The position numbers were made by a program, and so were the translations under genes. The notes under the pieces were generated by a model, which saw only the letters and a list, made by a program, of their open reading frames with translations, was not told the origin of the DNA and did not search any database. Positions 1 through 12,100 of a stretch of DNA of 64,000 bases are shown piece after piece. Position 1 is the first letter of the stretch; every line of letters begins with the position of its first letter. The DNA lies in assembly GCA_943735955.1 (NCBI GenBank), contig OX030956.1, forward strand, positions 14,822,100 through 14,886,099, given 5' to 3'. The DNA comes from Piscicola geometra. Lineage: Eukaryota; Annelida; Clitellata; Hirudinida; Piscicolidae.

Positions 1-3000
1 TCCATAAATTTTCATGCATGAATAAATATTTCTTTCCATAGGCAGCTCTATAAAAACTATTTGTGTATCAGTCTTCAAAATAGTTATGTATTTAAATCCA
101 TTGAAGATGGTAAAACGTTTTTCTAATTAAAAGAATTTGTATTTTAAAAGATAGGTGGGTGGATAGGTAAAAAAAATGAATACAAAATTCATTTGCTCAA
201 GTAATTTGACTTTGTTTTTCTGTTGGGCTGAGCATGAAAACTAGGAATTTGAGGCAGGAATTTGTGGCTGGCTGCTGTTAGTGCGTAGATGGCTGATTAG
301 GTTGTTTCTTGCGAAAAATACTTTGAAACAGAGTCGAAAATAATATGCACCAAAATTTTTTGCATTTTTTTTGAATTTCGTTTTGTTATTTTCCACAACA
401 TGGAGAAGCGCCATGTCGCTTGGTCATTGGCTGAGTGTTAACACAAATGAGAATCAAGACCGTTAAATGCCTTAACGATTTTTAAACAATCTTTTCCAGC
501 ACGATGATTTTCCTTATCAGAGAAGTAGGGGAGACCGGGGCTGTATGTTACATGGGCTGTATGTTGCAGGAGCTGTACTGTTGCAGGGGTTGCATGTTGC
601 AAGCTTAATAACTTTTTAAATAAATAAAAGAAGAAAAAAAATTATTTATATTTCTTGGTTCAACTTTTATCTTCTATAATTTCTTTCTTTGTATTTGTGT
701 TCTAAAACATTTTGTATCCTTTTTTATTTTTTGGAAGACTTTAGTAAGTTTTATGAGTTTGATTATTTTTGTAATATCTCTATTAGTATTTGGATTTAAT
801 TTAAATTTGTTCAAATAACTTTAAAGCAACTTTTTATCAAAATGTTTAAAGCATGTTTTATTCTTAAATTGGTGGCGTTTATTTGATAGTAATTTATAAA
901 TGAGTCTTATGATAGTGCGGTTGTTTGTTACAAACAGTCTAATGACATCCCAATCAGTGAAGTGGTTTAACAATCAACCTAAGCTGTTTATTACTTTGAG
1001 GGTTATTTGAAAAGGAAATAATTAACCATTAATTATATGTAAATAAAACTCTTAGTACATAAAAAAAGTTTTATTATATTTCCAAAATAACGAACTTATA
1101 ACAACATTTGTCAAAATTCTAACTTGTAGCCTCGGTCTTACCTATTCTTCAAATTTAGTTGAGAGAGTTGTCATATGACTTTTACTGTAACGGTCAAAAA
1201 TGTTATTTCCTTCTCAAAAACTTTATCGGTGTCAGATGTCTCGAAATTGTTGGAAAAATATATATTTATTCGTACCAATCCACGAAATCACACGCAGACC
1301 TTTTCTGATCTCCAGATCCCCTGTACACCTCTACTCCATCTCAAATAAACTCATCCCTCAATAAAGTCTTCTCTATCTCTAACCGACCAGCTGAGTTTCA
1401 CCAACGAATCATCAAAACATTTTTGGGGTCGTTTCAGATTCTCGAAGTTTCAAAAGCTCGAAACGTTTCATGCCAAGCAAGAATCGAGGAGAATGAGCAG
1501 AACTCCACACAAGTTTCTTTATTTACACGATAAACTAAATGATAAATAAAGTTTTAGTAATAATACTAACCAACAATAATATGCATCTAGAGGATTAATC
1601 GAAAACAATTTGCATCGATATAAACAGTGGAAAAAGCAGAAGATCATTTACAGTGGATTCTTCGTGTGATTGAATTTTTTATGAAAAACTACATTTTAAT
1701 GATAATTAGGTGAAATTTTGCTAATCCGATATAGCAAGTTGAAATAATTCATTATTAATTTTTTAAAAGCGAAAAAAATAGGCAATGTGATTAATTTAAA
1801 ACTTAAATTCATCGTGGCATTATTTACCGAAAAGTTAGAATTAAATTGAAACTTCGAGTCAAGCCAATTTCAAACTGGAAATGTGACATAATAATCCGGG
1901 ATAATGAATTGATCATTCAAATTGAACCACGTGACTGTTCCATCTCACCTCATATTAATCAGCAGCTGTTCATCATCATCATCACCACCACCATCATCAC
2001 CACAACTACCATCATCATCATCACCACCACTACCATCATCATCATCATCCACCTCTCTAATGCACCAACTGCAGTACATCAGCTCTGAAGTCACCTCATC
2101 ATAATGCAGACCTTCAAAAGTGGGTGGTTACAAGCTTTTCTTGCTCTCTCCAAGCTAGCAGCATTAAAATAATAAAAATAATAACAACAATTAAATATTA
2201 ATAAACATAATTATAATTATTTCAAATAAAACAAAAATAATATAAATCAAAGTAATAATAATTATTATTTTTTATATTGAACCCATTACCTTAGAAAACT
2301 GCTTATATAGATAATGGACGCTAGACGCGCCAGTGTGCATTTCGTAAAAAGTGAATTTCAATGAAATCAACATACTTTTGCGCTTTACTTTTAAGCAAAT
2401 TCGATTATAGGAAATTTACTCAAACACACATATTACTCCGGGAGAAAAGATAATGAAACTACACAAATTTCTTGACTATTGCAAATACGATGAAACTATA
2501 CTAGTTGAATTCGTTTCAAATACTAATTAAAATTTCAATTCATTCAGATTCAGGGATATATCACGAAAGAGGCTTTCTGAAAGTTTTAACATTTTAAATG
2601 TAATAAACGAATCTATCAAGGAAGCGTCGACATTTTGTACCATTAAAATAAAATAAATAATTAATCAAAAAATCAAATAGATAATTATATTAATAATAAA
2701 TTCATTATTAATATTTTTATGTTACATTTATTATAGTAATGGTGACGATGATGCAATTTTTGATATACTTGAAACAAACCCGTAAAAAACGAATTTGACC
2801 TGAAATATCGTCTTAGCATTGGAAGAACCCCTTGTAAATTGATTGAAACCAATTTAAACAATTACAAAATAATAAGAGATGAAATAATTTCACTACCCAG
2901 TGCTTGCTTGAATCGCTGGTGATGTTGATACTCACGTTTCCTTCATCATCATCATCACCACCACCATCATTATGACCACCATCATAATCATCATGGAAAC

Positions 3001-3624
3001 CCTCGAAAACACAATGAAGCATCCGTCCACTCACCAAGCAAGCACCACCATGACGTAAGAAGCAGCCATCAAGCCCCACCAACCACCTCCAGCATCAGTA
3101 GCGCCACTACTACACCCGCTCCTCAACTATACAGCTCAACATCCCTCCACCACAACAAGCGAATAACCACCGAGGCGACCAGCTAATATGACGACAAGGC
3201 GAATATCCGTTAGTTGGACACACACACACACTGCGAGCAATCAGCTACTCTGTCCACCAAACCAACCACCCGCCCACCCTGTCAGCCTTAGTAGCAAACC
3301 AGAAATATTCTCTAGCTTATCAAAAAAAGCATTAGTAATAACCACTCTCAACCCCTTCCTCTCGCTCCCAAGCAAGTCCACCAAAGCAACAATCGATCAA
3401 CAACCCCTTTCCACTATAACCTAACCAACCTTCTCACCAACCAAACACCCAATCTTCCCTATAACCCAACCCATACAACCCCCTCTCCACACCCACTCAA
3501 CCAAAGCAAACCAATTAAACAACAACAACCGATCAACCACCGCCCAACTACCCTCTCCGAACCAATCCAACGAAAGCCACCGATCAACCACCGCCAAACT
3601 ACCCTCTCCAAACACCCGATGCAT
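1..3624. other. Intergenic / 3' flank of the RANBP9/10 gene
   Basis: I see no convincing coding exon here. The stretch is AT-rich and holds small low-complexity blocks: an (ATC/CAC)n run at about 1963-2056, a CAT/CAC run near 2940-2990, and C/A-rich sequence from 3060 to 3620. A possible LTR tail lies near 1270-1440. Short open frames at 1846-2104 and 3188-3424 are repeat translations without family resemblance. Confidence 0.6.
1270..1440 (+). mobile_element. Possible LTR retrotransposon end with primer-binding site
   Basis: A GC-richer island in AT-rich DNA holds two AATAAA-like signals (near 1345 and 1359), a pyrimidine-rich stretch, and then ...AAAACA followed by TTTTTGGGGTCGTTTCAG. A CA end followed by TGGGG-type sequence resembles the LTR/primer-binding junction of Gypsy or BEL elements. 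No gag or pol follows, so it would be a solo or truncated LTR. This rests on pattern resemblance only. Confidence 0.25.
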
Positions 3625-6089
3625 CTACAGCAGTGAGAAGGAGGCGAAGGCACTGGTGGCGAGGCCGACTGAACTCATCAGGTTCAGCAGGTATCGCTGG
3701 TGTTGAGCCGCCATGTGCAGTGAAGATTGACTCGCTTGGCCGATGTTGTCTTGGGTGGTGGAAAAAGGGTGGGAGTGGATGGAAGAGGATGGGAAAAGAG
3801 TGGTTGTGGTGGCAGCTTGGTGCAAGAGTGGTGGAGGTGAAGGGGTTGTGATGGAGGTGGATAGGGTGGTTGTTGTGAAAAGATGGTTATAGTGCAAGGT
3901 TAGAAAATGAGTTTTAAAAAGAGATGGTTGTGGTGGATGGGTGGTGAAGGTGGAAGTGTTTGTGTTGGAAAAATTTGTTGTGGTGAAGGTTATAGTGAAT
4001 AATAATAAATACGCAAAGTTGAAAAAATAAATTTCAAATAAAAACAAAACAAACAAAGAATATATAAAAAAATAAAATAAAGGCCTATAAAAACAAAACA
4101 AACAGAAGAAAAAAAGTACACAAACAAGCAAACAAAAGTACACAAACAAGCAAGCAAAAGTACAAACACACAAACAAACAAACAAACAAACAAAAGTACA
4201 CAAACAAACAAGCAAACAAAAGTACACAAACAAACAAGCAAACAAACAAGCAAGCACAAAACGAATGTGCACCAAGGATGGCGCTGTTCAGTTGGTTGCT
4301 GAGTGCTTCCCGCTCTGAGGCCTTCAGTTGGTAGTTCATCGGACTCTGCCACGGGTCGGTGTACGCCAGAAGACTGAAGGCGTCCTTCGGTTGTTGGTGT
4401 TGGTGGTGGTGGGAGGGTGCGTGCGTTGGTTGGATGGATGGTGACTGGCTTGGTGGTTGGAGTGTCGGTGATTGGAGTGGTGTGTGTGATTGGTTGGTGA
4501 TGGGATGAATTCATTCAGAAGTGCCGGATCGTACGTATTAGTGTTGAATTTTATCATTTGTTTGAACAAAAACATTTTAAAAACAAACACATAAAAACCC
4601 ACACAAACCCAAAAAAACACCGAAAAAATAGAAAGTAGCAAGCGCAGTGGTTCCTCCAGCGCAAACCTTGAGGGCGTTTTCGTTCTGTTCATTGGCCCCA
4701 TCCTCCTTCTTGAGTTGTTCGATCATCAGGTGCAGGTTCTGTCCGAACTTGACGATGTTCTTGATGTTGCCCATGCGTATCAGCATATGGTCGTTCTCCT
4801 TGTTGTCGGTGTCTTTGTTGCCGTTGTTGTTGTTGTTGCCGAGGTCGTGGTGACCTTCTAGGGGATCGTTGTTGTTGTCGCTTTTGTTGAGGAAGGAGTG
4901 GTCGGCAACTCCGTTGTTGTTACTGTTGTTGTTGTTGTTTGAGAAGTTGTTTGTTTCGTTGTTGTATGTTGTGTTGCTGTTGTTGTTATCTTTAAAAGAA
5001 GTGTTGAGTATGTTGCTGCTGCTGCTGCTACTTGTTATTGTTGTTGTATTGCTGTGTCTGTTTTTATTTTTGTTTTTATTTTTATTTCTGTTTCTTTTAT
5101 TCGAATGTCTTTGACCTTAAAGAAAAAGCAAACATTTTATAAATTGAAAACTGAAAAGTAAGTTATCGAATATAAAATGCAACAAAAAAACAAGCCACTA
5201 ACTTTCAGAAATATTTTTGGCGTTATTACTGTTGTAGTAGTTGTTGTTGTTGTTGCTGCCGTTGTTGTGGTGGTTGTTGCTACCGTTTTGGCATTGTGAA
5301 ATACCGTTGAGAATGTTGTCTGTGTTGTTGTTGTTGTTGTTACTGTTTGTTGCGTTGTTGTTGTTGACTTCACTGGTGTCCATGGACATGTCTTCATCCT
5401 CGTTGTTGTTGTTGTTGTTGTTTTCGATGAAATGACCGTTGTTGATTGTGTTGTTGTTGTTGCTGCCGTTGGAAACAAAAGCGGGTCGGTTGGTGGAGGC
5501 GGATGGAGTGAGTGGTTGTGTGGGAGACCGGCACGACTGCTGATTCAGTAAGCATTTACCATAATGAAAAAGTAAATAAAAACATACAAACACGCTAGAG
5601 ACCGACCGAAACAGATATTTTTATTTCGGCCGAAACCGAAATTAGGCCGAAATTAAAATCCCATTTTCGGCCGAAACCGAAATTGAGCCGAAATTGAATA
5701 TCAATTTTCGGCCGAAACCGAAATTGAACCGAAATTTTAATCAGATTTTCGGCCGAAACCGAAGCCGAAACCGAAATTGTTTTCCAACTTTTATTAAAAA
5801 TGAAAAAATAGTATTTAACGATGACAATGCCAGTTTAATAAGTAAATCCAAACAAGCGTATATTTTAAGCCAAAAAATAAAAATTTTTGTTGTTGACAGG
5901 CTTTGCTTTGGTCGGACTAACATTTTGTAAAAAAACTTTCAAATAGGATTCAACGACATTCTCACAATTTATTTTTGAATTAATTAATCGAAGCCAAATC
6001 TTCTCGTTCTTTCGACTTATATATAGTGTTTTTCAAAGCATGGATATCTAGAATTCCACATGCTTGTATTACTTATTCGAATAACGTGT

Positions 6090-6122
<33 letters not shown>

Positions 6123-9100
6123 CCTCTAATAAATCGACCCTTTGGATCATTGCCAAAGATGCATTTAACTTTCCCATCACATCTAATAGATATCTAATAG
6201 AGATGAGAATCGAACCCAAACTTAATAATTCGAGTTCGATTGAGGATATACAGATACTTACTTTTGACAATAACATTTTTTTAAACAAATGTTTTAAGAA
6301 ATAGAATTTGCTTACAAAAAGTTTTGTTAAATATCATCACTGAACGTATGCCAATTACTTAAATTTCAAATACATGATTGTTGCTCCAGATGCTTGTATA
6401 TGTTATTCGAATAATTAGTCTGATGACACCCATAAATCAATCAACCACGATAACTAATAGATATCTAATAGAGAATCGAATCCGAACTTAATAGTTCGAT
6501 TGAGGATACAGATATATCAGATAAACTACATAAATAAATAAAAATTTCGGTTTTTCGGTAAATATGAGATCCATTTCGGCCGAAACCGAAATTGAGCCGA
6601 AATTACAAAATTATTTTCGGCCGAAACCGAAAAATTGCCAAAATTGTAAAATTAGATTCGGCCGAAACCGAAAAATTGCCGAAACTAAGAAAATTGGCAA
6701 TTTCGGCGCCGAAACCGAAACTGAACCGAATTTCGGTCGGTCTCTAAAACACGCAAACCCACAAACACGCAAACACACCTGACCACACACACACACATAC
6801 ACACAATGAAACACCCATACCCCCAAACAAACAAACAAACAAACAAACAAACACCCAAACAAACACAAACCCAAACACACACACACATACACAAACATAC
6901 AAGGGGCGAGGCATCGTGCATGGACGGGGAGGAGAGATGCGAAGAGGAGGAGGAAGAGTGATGATGATGATGATGGTGCAAGGGAGACGAATCGCTATCA
7001 ACGCCGCCGATCATTTCGATGAATTGTCGACACTTCAGTTTGAAGTGCAGTTCGTGGTTGGCCTGCAAAAGGGCGGGAAAGTACTTGTGGGTGAGCGAGA
7101 TCGCCTCACTTATCCTGCCCATCAGCACCAGTTGTTGAATTTCTGTGGGTAGGTGGGTTGGTAGGTTGGTTGGATGGTGGGTTGGTTGGTTGGTAGGTGG
7201 GTTGGTTGGTAGGTTGGTTGGTGGGTTGGTTGGTAGGTTGGTTGGTGGGTTGGTAGGGGGGTTGGTTAGTTGGTTGGTGGGATGGTTGGTAGGTGGGTTG
7301 GTAGGTTGGTTGGTTAGTTGGTGGGTGGGTTGGTAGGTTGGTTGGTTGGTAGATGGGTTGGTTGGTGGATGCAAAATAGAAAGATGGTTGTTTTTTTGTT
7401 GATGAAAATGAAAGTCAAAATGATGTTAGAAGATTTTCCAAAAATCTAGGAAATTAATTGGAAAGAAGCCAAAAATGGGGAAATATTGAAGCGCAGAAAA
7501 GCTTGAAAATATAATCAACCTCAGCATCCTGATTTATTTTATAAAATCAAATTAATTCTAAAGAGTTTCCTCTTTTGAGGGAGGAAATGTCTAAATTGCC
7601 TCAATTTCTTTCTTCATTCTTTGCTTTCATGATCATCTGTGCTGCATGCTCCCAGGCACTTGAGATCCTTTTTAACTACCTCTTCCCAAGTCTTTTTCGG
7701 CTTTTCTGGTCTTTTGGTTCTTGAAACCTCCATTCCTATCACTTTGCAGATCCACCCTGAAATACGTTGAACCTGCCAAAACGATCTGATTCTTCTTGAT
7801 TGCAGTTCAGCACCAATATCCTGGATTCCCATAATTTGGTGTAGGTATGTTGAACCGATGTGATCTTTTTGATATGATGCTGCCCACCAAACGGATCTAA
7901 CCCTGTCGTCTTCACCACCACCACCACCACAAAAGAAAAAAAATCCATCGAGAAAAAATGGACGAACTCTGTCGGTTCTTGATGGATGAGATGTCCTCTT
8001 GCACGGGGATGCCAGTGTCCCGGGAGAAGACTTCGAGCGTCGAAGTATAGCCCTGGAACGAGAGGTAAGACAAGACCATTCTGTTGGGGTGATGGTAGTT
8101 GTTGTGGTGGTGGTTATTGTGGTTGTGTTGAAAGTGGTGAGAGTAATTGTTGTTTTGGTGGTGGTGGTGGGAGTGGTTGTTGTTCTAGTGGGGGTTTTAG
8201 TGGTGGTGGTGGTTGTGATTGTGGTGGTTATAGTGATGGTTGTAGTGGTTGTCATGGTGGTGGTGGATTCCGTGGTGGTGGTGGTTGTGATTGTGTACAT
8301 TTTTCAGTTTAAAACTAATTTAGTTTCATTAACGCATTCGTTCTTATAGGATCACATGAACGCCTAGCAGTGAATTAATACATACACCGATACACCAGTT
8401 GCTCCAATGTATACATACACCAATTCACCCAATAAACTCGAGCACCTCATCCCCTAATGATTGCTTACACGAATGCACCAATGCATGAATGCATCAATGC
8501 ATGTTGCACCAATGCATGAATGCACCAATGCATGAAAGCACCAATGCATGAATGCACCAATGCATGAACGCACCAATGCATGAACGCACCAATGCATGAA
8601 TGCACCAATGCATGAACGCACCAATGCATGAATGCACCAATGCATGAATGCACCAATGCATGAAAGCACCAATGCATGAATGCACCAATGCATGAATGCA
8701 CAAATGCATGAATGCACCAATGCATGAATGCACCAATGCATGAAAGCACCAATGCATGAATGCACCAATGCATGAATGCACCAATGCATGAATGCACCAA
8801 TGCATGAATGCACCAATGCATGAATGCACCAATGTATAAATGAACCAATGCATGAATGCACCAATGCATGAATGCACCAATGCACCAATGCATTCACGCA
8901 AGCCTCACTTTTGCATGTCCACTTCGGTCTCGCCCTTGTAGGACTCGCTGAGGTAGCTGCCGATGTTCGTCTTCATCTTGTACCTCCAGCCCTGCCAATG
9001 CATGCAAATGCCTCAGAAGCCATGGTAATTAGAGTATACCAATTTATTTATATTTATTTATTATATTTAAATAAAATATGCTTGCGCTATCAAATGTATA

Positions 9101-12100
9101 TTAATTAAAATAAAGTTCACGCAACTATACGTAATACAGAATTATAAAACTTTAACAAATAATACATCTTAAATAAGCATTAAAAAAAAACTTTTTTTAA
9201 AAGCAACAATTCACCTCAAGGTATTCTGCAAAGTCGAAAAGGAAAGGATCTTCTCCGAAATTCGCCTCGACGATTTCGCCAGGCGTTTGCAAGCCCACCG
9301 TCGGATACAGTGTGCTCTATGGTGGTGCGGTGTGTAAGGCAGTGTGCATTGTGGTTAGAGTGGAGTGTGGTGTGAGGTTTTATGAAGCTTTATGGCTATT
9401 GGTGGCGTGGTGTGGGTGATATGTGGTAAGAGTGGGAAGCAGTGTAAGGTGGTGTGTAGTGTGGTGTGGGTGGAATGTGGTGAAGGGCAGTGTAGTGTGA
9501 TTGAGTTGTAGTGTAAGGTTCTATGTGCTGTGGTGTACAGAGCAGTGGTACGTAAAGTCGAACGTGTGTTTTTTAACTATGTGGGTACGTGTGCTAGCGA
9601 GCGTTTTCTTATTGAAGGATGGAGGATGATGAAGATTAAGATGAATGTAGGAATGGGGAACGGGATGGAAGAATTTATTGATCGTTGTCACTAACAGCCA
9701 TGTTCTTGAAGGCTGTGCCTGTGGGAGGTGCAGAGATTCTCTTGATAGAAATAAAATTTGAAATCCACAACTAAAATCTTCTCAAACAAGTACAAAGTTC
9801 TAGGAATGAAAGCCCACGTATTTCAAAAACAACTTTCATAAACCGTAAACAAGCAAACAAAAACACACACACAAACCCCCCCCCCTTACACACACAAATA
9901 CACAAAAAAAACCACATATACACACACGAAAGCTCACCAAGATTATGTCCATTCTTGGTGTAGAAGCACGTGTTATCGATGAAGTTGACGCAGCATCCGA
10001 TGACGTCTCCGGTGCTGAAGGTGGGTCCGTAGGGCTGGCCGTGCCCAGAGGAGCAGAAGGAGTTGCCATCGTCGCCGTGATAGCCGTAGGAGTTCTTGTC
10101 CCAGCCTGGTGATGGAGTGGTGTGGTTGGGTGACGTCGTGGTGGGCTGGTCTGGAAGTGGTGGTTTGATTGGTGGTTTGAAATGGTCGTTAGAGTGGTAG
10201 GTTGGTTGGTTTGAGGGGTTGGTTGGTGGTGGTTTTACAATAGTGTTAAAAATCAGTGCGTATAGTTTGGATCAGTTTTCGTCCTGAATATCCAGATATA
10301 ATGGAATAAAAGGTGACATCTTCGACTCTTTTTGCTCCAACTCAAACATCTGAAACTGGATTTCTTCAATGCCACCAATAAAACAGGAAACATAAATCGT
10401 GTGAATGCCTGTAGTTTCTTGCGAATCGCTTTGACTGACGTTAAGCCTTGCATTGATTTGCTTGTTAAGATTTTAAAACGAGTTTATCGGCTCATCAATT
10501 ATGATTATCGTCCAATTAATTTGCAATTTTATATAAAAACATAGTTTTGGTGTAAGAGATTTGCAGACATTATGTAATAGTGCCCGGTGGTGCCTGGCTT
10601 AGAAGAGCTTAAAGACCATTCATCTAGAATATACTTACAGTTCTAAATCTTACCTTGAAATTTGCATAGCTCCATGACACTCAAAGGCCTAATGTATGGA
10701 GCATTGATGTGCCAATTAGACAATTATACCTCTGGCGAACCTTGCAAAGATTTGTTGGCATTTAGAGATTTACGACTTTGTTGAGGATATATTACGTTTA
10801 TTATTATTATTATTATTATTAATATTATTATTTCATTTTTAAGACTTCATTCCGAAGGTCGTAAACTACATAAATCCATTAAAAACTGGAATATAGTTTT
10901 CAACATTTAAAAAAAATCGAATTTTAGATCGATTTTGAAAAATGGAAAAAACAATGATGCCTGGAAAACATGTTTAGAAATATGCACCTTGAATGCATAT
11001 TTAGACTCTATTAGTCGTACATAAACTTCGAGGCTATGAATAGATTGATTAATTAGATAACTAATTAAGCAAATAAACACGCTAAATATAACTTTAATCA
11101 ACCTGATAAATCCAGAATAATTAGATAAAGACTTTCCGAAAGACTTAGCGAAGAACAAAGAATAGAGAATGAAATATTTCAAAAGCCAGGGAGGCTTGAA
11201 CATAACAATGTCTAACCTGGCAGTCTGTTCTCCATCTTCTCTACAGCAGTCAATCCGATTCCCATGTACCTAGTGTTGGTTTGAATTAGATTGGGCAAAT
11301 ATGGCTACTTGGAACATGAAAATTTTATTTATTTCACAATGAAAACCCCTTTTAAGAGAAATTGATGATTTTCACATTTTTATAGAAATATCTCATTTAT
11401 TTTTAATCAGCACACTTGTTGTTTTTTCACTCGTTTGCCTGAGTATTGATTCAATAAGCTTTGTTTAAACTAACTTATTTTTGCCTACTTTACGCTTTAT
11501 AAATACTTCCAAAACATAATTACTGTGACATAATTATGATTTAAAAAACAAATATTCGAAAAATTTATCCTATTTTTATCAATAATTTAAGTAGTTCTAA
11601 ATTTAATACGTGATTAAAAATAGTTCGCATTGAATTTTCCATTAAAATCCAATCACGTAATCCACTAATTAAAAATAGCCATAAGCTTGAACCTATGAAA
11701 CAAATTATTATATAAAACTTAAAACCGAAAAATAAGCATAATAATAAAGTTCAAAAATAGTAAAGTTGCATTTTGATAAAAGAATGGGCTTCTAGGCCAA
11801 TGGTTTGAGTAGGGCATATTTTGATTCTAGAAAACATGTATGGGGCACTAGGCGTTGTGGTGCATTGGAGTTATGACCTTTCCTTCATCGCTCTTCGCAA
11901 TTGTTTGGTCTTTTATGTTGTCGCCCCAATTTTTGTGGCTGTTTTGTGTGCGGTAAAAAGTTAAAGAATGGCTTGTAAAAGGTGAATAGAACTGTGACAT
12001 TGGCATCTTAGTGGGTTCAATGGCCGATGCTCCTAAATTGGCGGCGTCTAGGCGTGAAACATGAATAGTTATACTGAAATATTTATGCAGAATTCCCTTT

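Noticed and set aside
3625..4275. 216-residue Cys/Phe/Leu-rich open frame as a membrane protein
   Set aside because: Only its last 31-41 codons are coding (RANBP9/10 final exon); the rest is intronic CAAA/CAAG repeat.
8462..8893. Regular 16-bp array suggestive of CRISPR-like repeats, with long stop-free frames
   Set aside because: There are no spacers; units are contiguous. The open frames arise because a 16-bp stop-free unit is open in all three frames. It is in an intron of a eukaryotic gene.
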